A stretch of 64,000 nt of DNA from Pseudoscleropodium purum (GCA_963969395.1 OZ017796.1:1304501-1368500), one strand, 5' to 3'. Shown: positions 36,945-49,343, counted from the stretch's first letter. Notes: generated by a model not told the origin, from the letters alone. Made by a program: numbers and translations.

Positions 36945-38220
36945 AGTGTAAAACTATGTACAAGCCTAATAGTAGGGTAATTGGAGAATAATTTTTGTAC
37001 ACATGGCATGTAGCCATTGAACAAAAACCATTTCCAATTCCCTACATTCAAACACTCAATCTCTGGATTCACTTCCTTCCTCTTTAATTGCTTCCTTCGT
37101 GCAAAATACCTTAAATTACTTTGGAAAATTCAATTTCTCATTTTTTTTCATTTTACATAAAACTCTTATATTCAATCCTAAACTCTAATCTCTTCAACAT
37201 TTTTTTCTTCAATCTCATGCTACTAAAATTTGCCTTTTTTATGTTGATAAAATTCTCTAAAATGAATCAATTTGAATTCATTCTCTCAACAAAATTATTT
37301 TGAATTCATTCTTTGACGTGGATTAATTTGAATTTGTTCTCTGAAATGAATTGATTTGAATTTGTTCTTTAACGTGAATTAATTTGAATTTGTATGGGGG
37401 TGTTTGCCTGAAACTCCTTCAAGTCCTTTGGCACTATGGTGGAGCCTACTTGGGTTGGCCAAGCTTTGGCCTGCATGATAGCAGGCTTTGCCAGGGTATT
37501 CGCCTGCTATGGAGGTCTGAGTTACTTTTGGCATTCATGTTTTCTCTCATTGTTTAGTCTTAAAAAAATTTAAATGTCTTAGAAAATGAAAATATTTGCA
37601 CCAAGGACTAGTTCCTCTGATTCTACGTACTCTTTCCTTATCAATGGAATTTGTCCATGTATTTCAAGAAAAAAATGAATTAGTTTGAATTCATTCCCTC
37701 AAATGAATTAATTTGAATCCATTCTTTAAAATGAATTAAATTGAATGAATTTATGAAATGAATTAATTTAAATTTGTTTTGTGAAATGAATTGTACACAA
37801 ATTTAATTAAATCCTTCCATAAATTTAGTTTCAATTATTTTTCTACAACCAATTATATTTTTCAAAGTCAATCATAATGCATACTTCATAAATCAACAAA
37901 ATTAATTAATTTGAATATTTGATTACATATTACATGTTTATATGGAGAAGCATAAATAAAGTCCTATTGTCACTACCACATACATATATTACACGACCAA
38001 ATCGCACCATCGTTGACTTTCCAAAAGAAATTATTGTTTTTTTTTCGAATCATGCGGCTAGTGTAACTTCAATGACATTTTTTTTCTTAATTCACATTGC
38101 ATGGCAGTTGAAGGTGGTCTTAGTTTTTTTTAATCTCATCGGAAGGTTGCTATTTTTTCACTTTAGGGAGGGATAAAAATAGGTTGCTTGATAATTCTTA
38201 GGAAATAGTCTAGTGTATAA
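36945..38220 (+). repeat. Dispersed repeat, copy 2, with minisatellite and insertions
   Basis: It is collinear with 22525-23385. The minisatellite (~37250-37800) is longer here and is interrupted by an unrelated 283 bp segment (37393-37675). Another ~85 bp near 38004-38089 is absent from copy 1. Confidence 0.7.
37393..37675 (+). mobile_element. A-tailed insertion, likely the 3' end of a non-LTR retroelement
   Basis: This GC-balanced segment begins TATGGGGGTGTTTGCCTG and ends cttatcaatggaattt...caagaaaaaa, a short A-tail. It splits the minisatellite of the host repeat; copy 1 of that repeat lacks it. The flanks tgaattaatttgaatt and tgaattagtttgaatt match at 15 of 16 positions and could be a target duplication, but the host is itself built of this motif. 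I saw no RNA polymerase III A/B boxes, so a truncated LINE is more likely than a SINE. Confidence 0.55.
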
Positions 38221-38900
38221 CATTGTGGTGCAAATCAATTTGTTGTGTCATTCTAAAATTAGAAAATGAGTACTCCATGGTCAAAGGTTCAAAGTTCATA
38301 TTGCAATTAAAATTGAATCTTAGGATTTTTTTGAAATGTCAAGTTGGAGTAGAAATTAATCTTGCTGAACTTCATTTTATGAGTTGTTACAAATTTTTAA
38401 AAAGGTCATTTGTATGGCATTAAACCAAATAAAAAGAAAGGAATTTAAATTACCAAATTGCACTATACGATGATCCATAAGTTTATCATTTTTTTATGGA
38501 AGAAAGTCAACAAAAATCACAAGGAGAGAATATACAACATCTTTCATTGAAATTGAGTTCAAGCAACTCCCGATTTCAAATTGGATGAAAAAAATGTTTT
38601 TTTTTTAATCTTGAAGGCTCCTTCAAATCATTCAACGGACAAAAATGTTCTTATAAACATTTCAAAGTTAAATAAGGTAAGAGGTCCATAAAGCACCTAG
38701 GTTCTAAAATTGCTATTAGTACAAAGTTATGCATTTTAGTGAGCTCTATGTCATTTTAACTTCAGAAATTGATGACCAATTCCACAAGGTTATCAAAAAT
38801 ACAAAATGATTTTGGTTAGATGCTAATTCTATTTATCTTTCAAAGAAAATTTATACTAAAATATTTCATTGAGCGTAACTTCCTCCATAATGCAAATAGA
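38221..38900. other. AT-rich sequence, no gene seen
   Basis: The open frame at 38223-38423 and its downstream sequence have no recognised motif. Confidence 0.4.
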
Positions 38901-39047
38901 TGGTAGATGGTCAGTTTATGCACCTCCTCCCTTAGAAGAATCGTTCGGATCAGTCCCACATCCAGATTCAAAGTTCAATAGATGAATAGCATCCAACTAC
39001 AGTTGTATCGACAGTATTCATCCACTCCCCCCCACAGACCTTGACCC

Positions 39048-39079
39048 CATTCATGTATGACCCCATACATGTATGATCC
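39048..39079 (+). promoter_or_regulatory. Tandem 16 bp palindromic unit in the GST upstream region
   Basis: Two units, cattcatgtatgaccc and catacatgtatgatcc, stand side by side. The second contains the perfect 12 bp palindrome CATACATGTATG (39064-39075). They lie about 210 bases upstream of the probable TATA box and may bind a regulator; nothing direct shows this. Confidence 0.35.
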
Positions 39080-39288
39080 CATAGGTACATCCACCCCATC
39101 ACCATTCACCAGATTCCGAATCCTTGTAGTATTTCAAACAGAAAGTCCGCCGTGAGATTCTCTTCTTCCGCGCAAGTCGCCGCTTCCTTGCCATCTCTGC
39201 TGCTCATGAGGCCCCTCCAGCACAAAATTACAACAATCCCCAGCTCACAGCATCCGGAATATGCCGCTGCCGATCCCTAAACTCGAGC

Positions 39289-39294
39289 TATAAA
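39289..39294 (+). promoter_or_regulatory. Probable TATA box of the GST gene
   Basis: TATAAA (within gagctataaattc) lies at the start of a GC-balanced island, about 650 bases before the ATG. A long leader, possibly with an intron ending at ttcag|AGTCTCTGAGG just before the ATG, would bridge the gap. The position is plausible but unproven. Confidence 0.35.
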
Positions 39295-39949
39295 TTCATT
39301 CTGATGAATCTCTTGAATCCGTCTTGCTCTCTCCCGTCTGTTAACTGTGTTTCAAGCCGTTGATCCTCGTCATTTGAGTTCGAGGTTTGATTTTTTTTAC
39401 CGACCCTGCTTGGGCGGGTTTGCGTTAGGTGTATGGATTAGATTTGGGAAGTGAATTCGCACTGATAAGTAATCAGATGTCGCCAGGGTCGTACTAATGT
39501 TCATTTGTGCTAAGGTAGAGCACACTGTTCGCGTGCATTTAAAATACGAGATTCGGCTATGGAGCTCACTGTGGATCGCATTGGGTGCTACAAGAGCCGA
39601 TTGAATTCTCTTGACTTCAATTTTTTTTCTTACTCAATGTGCTGTGTTTCTTGTGCAATCATACTTTGAGTGGGAGGTCATGTAGACCTTGATTGAGGGA
39701 CAGTAGAAACTCCTGATTTCCATTCAAAGATAAGTGGCCATGGATCAATTTAGCCAAGTCATGATTTCTACTCCCAATAGTTGCTAATTGACGGCTAACG
39801 TCGTGTTGATTGGAAGAGATAGTGGCTGTCGGTAACTAAAAGATGGGATCAGGTTCCTAATGTTTTTTAGACTTTCAGTATCTTCTACATCTACATTTTT
39901 GAGACAGTTTTTTCTCTTTGTTTGGGTTCAGAGTCTCTGAGGTCACGCG

Positions 39950-41694
39950 ATGGCGGAGGGAAAGCTGAAATTGTACGGGATTGCCTCCTCGACGTGCACA
40001 GGGAGAGTTTTAGTGACGTTGTTTGAGAAAGGTGTGGAAGACTTTGAGCTCAAGGTTGTCAATGTTCGCAAGGGTGAAGGCAAGACTCCCGAGCACAAGA
40101 GTCTGCAGGTCAGTGAAAAGTGTGACGTAGTCTGTATTAATTTCTGCAAGCTTAAGAAGATGGATGCAATGAATTTGGAAACTGGAGGATCGTGCAAATT
40201 GTAGTAGTATCACGCCCTTAATGTTTTAACTAATTGAAGACTGTCCAAGGACTGAAAGCATTGCTTGTAATTGGGACAACATAATCACATTAGTAGCATA
40301 GAAGTGTGGCTAGGTTGTGACATTTTCAGGGGTCTGGGTGTATATTAGACATTCTCTTGGAAGAGTCTTAGTCCTATGATTCTTTTAATTAGACAAAAGA
40401 AAACATAAGAGTATTAAAAGTATGGACAATTAGATAACTGTTTTCGATTCCCAGTCTTGAGATATACTTAGCTGATGTGCATTCCTTTGGAGGAAACGGC
40501 CTTCTAAGTGCGCTTCAAATGGTGTTTAGAAATTCCACAAATTGCACAAAAGAGTTGAGGGATGTTGAGGACGTCTACGGAATGTGCAATTATACTGCGT
40601 GCAATTAGAGAGGTTTGAGTGCATCCGCTTAGCAGAGCAGAGTCATTGATTTATTCATTTTAAAGCTTACAGCACATTTTTTAACGTTCTGCCCTCTGAA
40701 CCACTTTGTTCATGTAGTGCTGAGGAGCTAAGAAGCTAAGCTTGGGGTTTTTAATTTGGTTTTCTTTGCTGTTGCAGCCATTCGGTTTGATCCCAGTTCT
40801 ACAAGATGGTGGTTTCACACTGTTTGGTATGCCATACTCTTCCCAGAAATAAGCGCAAATTTGTTAACATTCTTAGATTTCCTTGGAATCATGCCCTGCG
40901 TCTCTCCATCTGTTCAATTTGAAAAGAAGGCTCTTCGAACCTCAATGGAGCTCATATCTGTAGAGTTTGATATGGAGAGCATAATTACATCTCATAAACT
41001 TGTCCTTCTTTTGCTTCATGGAGTCCTTTATCGAACAGGATCCAACTAATGAAGTTGTCTGATATCGTAAGAGTACAAATTAGTAATGGATATGACATCC
41101 CTTTCCAGGCATGTTATTCCTCATCGCTGGGATGAAAATGCACATAATCTTTCTTACATCTGTTTTGGGAGCATTTTCATGTAGTTTTCTGTGTCCACGC
41201 CTTTATTTGACTTTGAAGGTGCTGCTATTGCCTCATTCGAAATTTGAATCCTTTCTGAACCAGAGTCAAGGTCAATCATTCGGTACATCGCGGACAAATT
41301 CCAGGGTCAAGGAACGTCCCTCTACGGAAAGACGCCCACGGAGAGGGCCCTGGTGGAGCAATGGTTGGAAGTGGAAGCGCAGAATTTCAACGCGGCATGT
41401 AAAGACAGCTTGAAATACGCTGCCGCTTCCCCCTTGAACGAAGAGAATCTGGCTCAGAGTCTCGAGAAGCTGGCCAAAGTGCTGGACATCTACGAGGCCC
41501 GTCTCTCCACAACAGAGTTTCTGGCAGGGGATTTCTTCAGCCTGGCGGACCTCTCGCATCTCACCACTGGCTGGAAGCTCTTCGACAAGTATAAGCAGGG
41601 CGGCGTTTGCTTTGATGGTAGACCCCACGTGAAGGCCTGGTGGGAAGCTATCTCCTCCCGCCCTGCTTGGAAACGAGTCCTTGACATGATCTAA
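39950..41694 (+). CDS. Phi-class glutathione S-transferase (GSTF)
   Basis: Three exons, 39950-40108, 40778-40826 (49 bp) and 41264-41694, join to a 212-residue protein, the usual GSTF length. Splice sites are canonical (ctgcag|gtcagt; gttgcag|CC; TTTG|gtatgc; aaccag|AG). The phase pattern and 49 bp second exon are typical of phi-class genes. The N-terminal thioredoxin-like domain has LKLYGIASSTCTGRV, where Ser14 aligns with the catalytic serine that activates glutathione, then PFGLIPVLQDGG and ESRSIIRYIA (Glu70-Ser71, glutathione site). The helical C-terminal domain (from ~residue 90) contains LVEQWLEVEAQNF, EFLAGDFFSLADLSH and RPHVKAWWEAISSRPAWKRV. It conjugates glutathione to electrophilic or xenobiotic compounds in the cytosol as a dimer. 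Third codon positions are GC-rich, unlike the flanks. No defect is visible. Which GSTF subgroup it belongs to cannot be told here. Confidence 0.95.
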
Positions 41695-41859
41695 ACTGTT
41701 TCGGAAGAATCACACGCTCGTTCCACCGGTGCAGCATTAAGTGCGACCTTATGTTTTTGTTCCTTGCTTTTACGAGGTCATTTCTGCAGTATGTTTTTGA
41801 TGGCCTCGACAGTGACGTCGAGGAATTAAGTGACTAGTGCGATTTATATTTGTACTTTC

Positions 41860-42330
41860 CCACGCGGGAGGGGTTGAGATATGAGTCGAATAGAAAAGGA
41901 ACGTACTTTCATCAAATCTGCACACGAATTTCTCCGTTGCAGCAGTTGGAACGGTGCCTTCCACATTCCCACACATAATTTTGATATGACGCAAACACCT
42001 TTCAAGGAATGCGAAAAGTGACAGCATTCTTAACTTGCGACAGTAAGACTACAATTTGTTACCACATACCGTTGTAAAACGGGGTTACAGTCTCGTGTCA
42101 TGATCGACAGCCTCCCCCTTTGAAACTGCGTAAGGAAAATTCAATCAAATTTTTTCATCTAGTATGCATCTACATGCTGTATGGTGATCTCCCCCAAGTT
42201 GCACTCCTACATATTACGTTAAAATGGTTGAAGCGAAAACAAATGATTGTATCCTTTATCTTACAATGCGAAGCGACAAAGTGACAGAACTCAGAATTTT
42301 TGACAATAAAATCCGACAAGTTTCAATGAA
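41860..42330. repeat. Dispersed ~0.46 kb repeat, copy 2
   Basis: It aligns with 29530-29995. It lies between the convergent 3' ends of the GST gene and the minus-strand gene at 42375, ending ~45 bases from the latter's stop. All plus-strand frames here are broken. Confidence 0.6.
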
Positions 42331-42374
42331 GCTTTAAGACCCGCTTTTACGAGTTTCCGAGCTGCAGCGCGTGG

Positions 42375-43998
42375 TTACGGCGACAGGGCCGTCGGCGGCG
42401 TGGGCGGGCTGCACCGTCCCGACAACGGGGGCGACTCATCCCGCTCGGATCTGTGGTTAGGCGTGGAGTTTCCGCTCCCACACGAGGATCGCGAGTGCAC
42501 GGAATGCGGCGTGGAGCCTCCCGTCGTCCCCCTGGACGGGTAATCCTTGTCGCTGCCTCCGCGGGTGGTGTTGTTGCATCGCGACGACCTGGACGTCCTG
42601 GCATTCGTGGAACCATGGGAGAAGCTGGATCGGTCGTTGGCGGAGACGAGCCCCGAATTGGTCCCTGGAGTGCGGGTGATGATCTGCCCCGTGGATGACG
42701 AGTACTGCGAGCGCGCGGGGGAGCCCGCCATGGACCTCGCACCGGACGCCGGGGACGCGCGGTGGGAAGACGCGCCGGTGCGCCGCTGCGGCGAGGTGGA
42801 CTGAGAGGTGGGCTGGGACGTGGGAAACGCTGGCGACTTGATGGCTGAGTGACGCGAGGGTTGCCGATCCGAGGACGCCACTGAAGGCACTCGTGATGGG
42901 GATGCGAAGGAGGCGACCGACCTCGCGCCCGAGGGAGGCGACGCCAACTGCGACCCGTGAGATTCTGAGTGTCGCCGTGACCGGGACGACGCCACCGATT
43001 TCGCCGCCTGCTCCAGAACTGACTTCGGCGTTTGCTCGGAAGATCGCTTCTCTGACCTGCACAATACCCACACCGAGAGCGCCCGAGTACTTGAGTCAGG
43101 GTTCCAGATTTGTGTGCTCCATGGTCGCGTCTCAGGAATCGACACCCTGACAATGTCTCATTACATATCGAGTCCAATGTGAATTCGGTTCTGAAGCCAT
43201 CACTAATCGATAGGATACTCACTTTATGTGATTCAGTATTGCATTTGCAACTGGCACAATCACATTGACTAAATGAACAAGCAGACAGCAATGTCAAATT
43301 TGGATGAGTTAGCTTAAGGGTTTCAGTTTTGATTTCGATATCGTTTCAGTACTATTACTGTTTCAACGCGTACGTAGAATCAAGCTTGAACTCTACATTG
43401 TGGAGGTCGATGTTGATGCAATGTTGATTCAAGAGTCTTGGAGTTATGTGTAGTATACGCACCGATTTGTCAAAAATATTAGGTCATACACAAAATGCGC
43501 AGAAGTCCAAGCTACCATACCGAGTTCCTCGTCGATGACATCGAATTTCTCATCCTCTTACAACCGTGAACATGCGCAGGATTTGAAAATTCGAAAATTT
43601 GAAATGTGTTGGGTCACTTACTTGTCAGCCTCCAGCTGTTCCGGGAGGGAGTCGTAGCCGGGCGTGGTGTACGGGGTCTTGAGCGTCATGCGCTGCTCAT
43701 ACGGCTCGACAGCGAGACCATAGCTGTTGCAGAGGGTCTGCGGTTTGGGCACGCGGTGGCGCTTTGGCATGGCGGCGATGAGGTCGGTCACGCTCATGTA
43801 CTGCGGCGGCACGGCGAGCTCCGTCGAGCGTTGCCGGAAGCGGAAGCTGCTGCGCGGCGCCGGACTGACGCTCTTCTTGAACGCCGTGATGCTGGACGCC
43901 GCTGGGCGCCAGGGAGGGCGCGTGGGCGTGTGCGCGAGCTCCATCATGCTGCAGTGGCTGGGATTGTTGTAGGTCATCTTCCATTCGCACGAGTCCAT
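42375..43998 (-). CDS. Unrecognised two-exon gene with a Ser/Arg/Pro-rich tail
   Basis: Exon 1 is 43998-43622 and exon 2 is 43146-42375, with a 475 bp intron (donor gtaagtg, acceptor gtcag). The joined frame gives 382 residues. The first ~150 look globular and conserved-type: EWKMTYNNPSHCSMMELAH, FRFRQRSTELAVPPQYMSVT, KTPYTTPGYDSLPEQ, and ETRPWSTQIWNP across the junction. From ~residue 165 it is low-complexity, rich in Ser, Arg, Pro, Thr and Gly, and likely disordered. It has no signal peptide or membrane segment. The GC-rich island, clean splice sites and matching phase support a real gene. I do not recognise the family. Short Pro/Tyr/Trp motifs of this kind occur in small axonemal microtubule-associated proteins, which would suit a plant with swimming sperm, but that is a guess. 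Confidence 0.6.
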
Positions 43999-44011
43999 GT
44001 CGCCTATCTAG

Positions 44012-44137
44012 CCTCAATTCCTCAAATTCTCAAATTCCCCTATTCCGCAATTCCCCAATCTAGCCGCGATTCCTCAATCCCTCAATCCCTAATGCCTCAA
44101 TGCCTCAATGCCGCAATTCCTCAATTCGTCAATTCCC
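44012..44137. repeat. Imperfect CTCAATTCC-type short tandem repeat in the 5' leader
   Basis: About a dozen variants of ctcaattcc / ctcaatccc / tgcctcaa follow each other, starting 14 bases above the ATG of the minus-strand gene. Read in the transcript this is a purine-rich repeated leader. Confidence 0.7.
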
Positions 44138-46768
44138 TTTCATAATTTCACAGCAATCAATCGCCATTCGTGAACGGACTTCGATTTCAAATTGATTGCA
44201 GGTGCAACGGATTCTCTTTTCAGCCGAAGTCATGCAGGAGCGATGATCGCTCAACACCCGGCATGTCCCCGATGTCTGAAATGGAGCATGGCCATCACAT
44301 TGCACGAGAACAATGAAGAGGCATCTGGATCCTTACAAGTCGAGTTTGGATTTCATGATCATTGGAAATGATCATGCCTTTGAAGACGCACGAAGCGGGC
44401 TTCGAGGTCACAAGATGTGCATAAGAGGGAGGACCGGGAAGGAGGGAAATGGGAGATTCATGAGGGTAATGGAGGAATGCGGCTTGGAGGTTAACCAACT
44501 GTCGATCTTCAGCGACGTAACTGGGATGGTCAGCTGCAAACCTCAGTCTGTTACTGCAATTCGAGGTGTCTCTTCGTCAGCATTGTTCATGTCCCAGGGA
44601 ACCACAAACTGGTTACAGGAGTGAGAATAACAGAAAGAACTCGGGTTTGGAAGTGGGTTAGGAAACGGAGGTCGCTTTTTCTTTTTTTTTAATTTTTATA
44701 ATAGAGAATGAATTGGAGCAATCCAATCTGGAACATACAATTTTGCATGCAACAGTTGTGAGCTTTTCTACACAACAATGTTTGTTAATCTCCATATAAT
44801 ACATGGAAATATTTGGAAAGAATTACAAATGATGTGTCCCTTTTGAGTCTTGAACATGAGTGATGTTTTGGAAGGAAAGTAAACACAAAGATGGCACAAA
44901 TGGACAAGCGATTCTTGGAAAGGTCACTATAAAGAAATATGGTGTATAATATTGTTTATAGCAATGTTTTACTTTCAAGTATAATGGTCAAAATTAATGT
45001 GCTTTTTTCAAGCCTTTTTCCATCTCTTGTTGTAAACATTGGCTTAAACTACCTCTATGTGAGTATTGATTAGTTACGAAAGAAGCACAATTGAACTTGT
45101 GTCAATTTTGAGTAGAAGGTTTTGTATACACCCATACCAAGTATTATTCATGGTAACCCTTAAATTTTGAAGCCATTTTCAAGGTGTTTTGGATCTTGAT
45201 TTTGTGAGTTTCAAAGAGTTGAAGCTTAGAGTAAGATGAGTCATTTTTAGGCAAAATTAATTGTAGGATCTTGTAGAAAGCCAAGCCTTATCATCTCTAC
45301 AAAGTTTGGTTTTAATCCAAATCATAGATTATAAGATTATATAGTATAAAAGTACTTCAATGAAATCAATATTTTTGTTTAACTGAAATTGTGCTTTGAC
45401 CAACTTTTTTCATCACATATCATTTTAGAAAGTTGGCATCCTATGCTTATTCTCAAGGTAACCAAGTTCTTTATGCATGGAAACAAGTCTTATATTTTTA
45501 GGACCAAAAATGTGTGGAAAATTGGTCAATCTTGTTGTATAGACCATTCACTACTTTATTGTAAAATTTCAGAAGCTATAAGATAAATGGATGATTTGTT
45601 ACAAATCTGGAGCTACAATTCAAGATTGAACATAGTAGAGTGACAAAACATAATAAAAGACATACAATAAGGAAAAAAAAATTAGAAAATGTCTAAAATA
45701 TAAGTTCAAGATGTTTATTCTACTGATTGTCTCTATCTATAGATCAGACAAAAGAAAAGGGGTGAAGGCAATGCCACTCAAGGTCTAACCTACTATTAGG
45801 TATCTCATTGAAAAAAGACCATACATGGTTTAGGTTGGAAACCCCATCTCATTGGTCAAATCATCAATTCTCTCATTAGTTCTCCCATTTGATAATTCTT
45901 TATTACAACCTCTAGACAACCCATGCTTTGTAAATTTTTGTAAATTCAATAGTAAATCTTTTTCTAAATCTAAACATACCACCAAATAGCTATCTAATTC
46001 TCCATAGGATGAGCCTAAGCTCAAATCATTCTTTACATTCCAATTTGCAAAAATGGGCGTTTTAAAAATGCATCGATCCATTTTAAGTTGCCTAAAAATT
46101 TAAAGGTAAAGCATGTATTTTCATACATAGAAAGAGTATTTTTCAGTATGTGTTGATTACTATGTCTACCAAATCCATAGGTCTTTGAAGTGAAGTTTTT
46201 ATGGAGTTGCTAGTGCTACATGCTTGTATTTGTACATTTTTCATATGTCAATGTTAATGACATTGTATCCATTGTTAAGAAAATGTAAATTCTAGTAATA
46301 TTAATGGTAGATTGTTTTACTTTTTTTTACATTCATTGTCTATCATTCATTCCACAATTTGGTACAGTTACTTTATCTACTTTGTCTCTTCTATTTTTAA
46401 TAATTCTACATTTGCTAAAGATTTTGTCTACATTTTGGTTCTAACCAAAATAACCTTGGAACTTAAAGGATGAACCCTCCAGAAACCAAAGATTTTTAAA
46501 TCTCCATTTTGATAGAATCAAATTGTTGAGAATATATTAATCTGAATTTAGAAAATATCAATATCACTAGACTTGTTTCACCCCTTATATAGTGACACTT
46601 ACTCCTTTTCAAGCTCTCCCAAAGCAATTGTGTAGCACTATACTTCTAATCACATCAAGGGCCATGATCTTCTAACACTATCCATGTCATGCACCTAGAA
46701 TGTTTGGTTCTAACCCTGATTATAGTGGACCCCATTTCCCATGGCTCTATTACTTAAACTCCTACATG
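44138..46768. other. Intergenic sequence, no gene defined
   Basis: A GC-balanced patch at 44160-44640 contains a 103-codon plus-strand frame (44313-44624) with no recognisable motif, divergent from the gene at 43998; it may be promoter DNA. From 44680 onward the sequence is AT-rich without a supported feature. Confidence 0.4.
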
Positions 46769-46877
46769 CACTAGAAGAAATTTGTGTTTGCGTCAACAAA
46801 ATCTACTTGATGTGTTTGTTGAGGCAAATGCAAAATCTTCATTTTTCTGCATTTTTTAACATAGATTTTTTCTAGTG
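46769..46877. mobile_element. 109 bp CACTA-type miniature element
   Basis: It begins CACTAGAAGAAATTTGTGTT and ends AACATAGATTTTTTCTAGTG; these 20-base ends are inverted copies at 16 of 20 positions. The start is shared with the foldback element at 24779 (CACTAGAAGAAA). Internal 'gcgtcaacaaa ... tttgttgaggc' forms another short hairpin. No coding capacity. Confidence 0.65.
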
Positions 46878-48766
46878 AAGAAACAAAGCATATCATTTGA
46901 TGACATGGGGACAAAACTTTTATTGATAGCTCCAACAATAACCACACTATCTACATATACATGGCCACTATGGCTCATCATGGCATACTGTGAGGGAATA
47001 GGGAGATCACCCCTTCCTATAGTATGACCTATTTGGACTAAGGAATCTTCTTAGAACCCCTACTTCTATGTCTCTCACTTTGGGTCATGGCTATGACACT
47101 ACCAACTTTGAAGAGCTATAACTTTTGACTCTCAACATGAATCCTTATATTCTTTAGATCTATAATGCTTACTTTCACTATCTTTCCAAGAATGTGTATC
47201 ATGCCATCCAATTTGTCTTGATTACAATGCTACAATGCCTTGACCAGAACGTCTACTCAAACTTCTCATTTCTTTCACCTATTCTTTTGCACAACTTAGA
47301 AAGTCACCTCCAATGTCTCCCTTATTCATTAAGGTGGTGTATGTATGCTTTGGAGTGAGGGTTGTGATAAGCCAAAGTGATTGAAGAACATTGCATGTAT
47401 TGTCTATAAAACATCATTATTTGAATAAATAGAAATTTTTATTTTAACTTTTCAAAATTGTTTTTTAAAACACATAAGGTCAAATACATGCATCTTTTAC
47501 TATAAAGCTTTAATCTAATAAGGATGTGGCTATAGACTAATTTATTTTTTGATACCTATAAATTAAATTTTGGTAGATAAACTTGGCAATAAAGTTAAGT
47601 CTTGCAAGATCAAGGGGTCTTGAACAATCAAGAGGCTCTTTGAACTTGACCATGTGCCACAAAAATATTATTGAAAAATGAAAAAATAAGAATAAATGCC
47701 ATTCTTTTGACCTTGTTACTATGAAGAGTATGCTCATTTTTTTTCAAACTATAAAATTAGTGCTCATTTTCAAGTGTACAAACCCTTCATTTAATTATGA
47801 ATAATCTTTTGGATATAGAGATTCAATGCGGCAATTTTCTTTGAGAAAAATTGTTTGCCATTATTTCACTTGATTTTGGCTTTATACCTTAATACCAAAG
47901 AAAGTGGGTAAATTTTTTGATGAAATTGTCAAATTCATGCAGAATTATTTAAAATACCAATGTGCGAGTGAAAGTTATTAATGAAAGTATCCACATGGAT
48001 GATTCTCTTAAATTTTTTCCCTCATGTACATGCATTCCAAGGTGACAAGGTGTATGCCACTCTACCAACAAGAAAGTCAAAAACATTCATTAGTGTATTG
48101 TCCTATAGACATTAATAGAAAATTGCATTCATTTCAAGAAACATTATATATGTGTCAATTTTTGAAATTCAACAATTGATCTTATTAGCACATTGTTTGG
48201 AATATGTTCAAATTCTTTGAAATCATTTTAATTATTTTTGTATTCTTAATTACACCAAACTAAATATTATATTTTTGAAATTGCTAAAAATACAAATACA
48301 ATTCTTTTCCCCCCAATCAATGTTTTTTTTTTCAAAATAAAGACTACAAATGTCCAAGAAAATGTTTTTTTCCATCCCTACTATTTCTTTCATTGTAGAA
48401 AAGTTATGTTTGCTCCCTTTTTCTACTAGACTACATTTCCTAAATACATTCTTAAATATTTCACACATTAAAGTTTTGAAAATAAAAAAAATGTTTCAAG
48501 TATTTCAACTTGTTACTCTGCAAGTTCCTAATTAATAAAATATTGAGATTTGTTTCACCCTATCGAGAATTTGCCATTGAAAATTTAAAAAGAGCATATT
48601 GTGTCCTCTTAGTCATTGAGGGGTTAAAAAATTCCAAGAGCACTCATTGGACATCAAATTATTGTGTAAGATCTCCCCTTTTCATACAAAATTCCAAAGA
48701 TGAACATTTTGGCATTTTTATTTTTTATAGAAAGATTCTCTATTATCCATCTGATACTTTATGCAA
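46878..48766. other. AT-rich intergenic sequence, no gene seen
   Basis: The part at 48650-48765 resembles the right quarter of the element at 28654-29354. GAGGGG followed by TTAA near 48616-48626 may be a stray right end. The rest shows nothing. Confidence 0.4.
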
Positions 48767-48770
48767 TTAA

Positions 48771-49339
48771 CTCTAAAAAGTTTAGGCACATTTTGGGCGA
48801 AATTTGTGGAAATTCTACTTTTTAGGTGAATGAGAATTTTTTTTCTAGAATCTAGCTATTAAAATTTATTTAAGAGGAAGTAGATTGCTATGGAAATGTG
48901 TGGAATTTTTTTTCAAAAACTATAACCACATGGATTGAAAGAATATAATGTTTGAAGTTAGAAGAAAAAGTTTTTTTTCTAACCTTCCTTGACAAGGCCA
49001 ACAAACTTTAACTCTTCCTAGAGTGAATTTTTTACACTACACATGGTCATGTTGTGGGACATTTGCATCTTGTATTATGTAAATTACATAGTTACCTACC
49101 AAATTTCAAAATTATAAGAGGAGTTTTGCGCATGTTGCCCTAAGCTACCTAGGTTGCCTCCAAAAGTTCACGGCAACATAAGTTTTGATATGGGCACCCA
49201 ATTGGAAATAAAATTACATTCCTGCTAAGGTAGTACAAGTATGTTCACATCTTGTGTCAAAGTTTCTTGAACACCATACCAAAATTGACTTTCTAGGAAT
49301 CTACCCAAGATTTCTTGTGTAGATTTGGTTCTTTCAAGG
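48771..49339 (+). mobile_element. TTAA-type inverted-repeat element, copy H (569 bp)
   Basis: TTAA lies directly outside both ends (48767-48770, 49340-49343). The ends CTCTAAAAAGTTT and GGTTCTTTCAAGG are badly worn. The body contains the core (48896-48975) and is the reverse complement of 28654-29354 and 24998-25535 over several hundred bases. Confidence 0.6.
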
Positions 49340-49343
49340 TTAA

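Noticed and set aside
40010..41687. Several minus-strand and alternate-frame open frames in the GST region
   Set aside because: They overlap exons or run through introns of the clearly supported GST gene and have no motif of their own.
42453..43150. Multiple long open frames on both strands in the GC-rich island
   Set aside because: High GC lowers stop frequency. Only the minus-strand frame that joins exon 1 in phase through canonical splice sites is kept.
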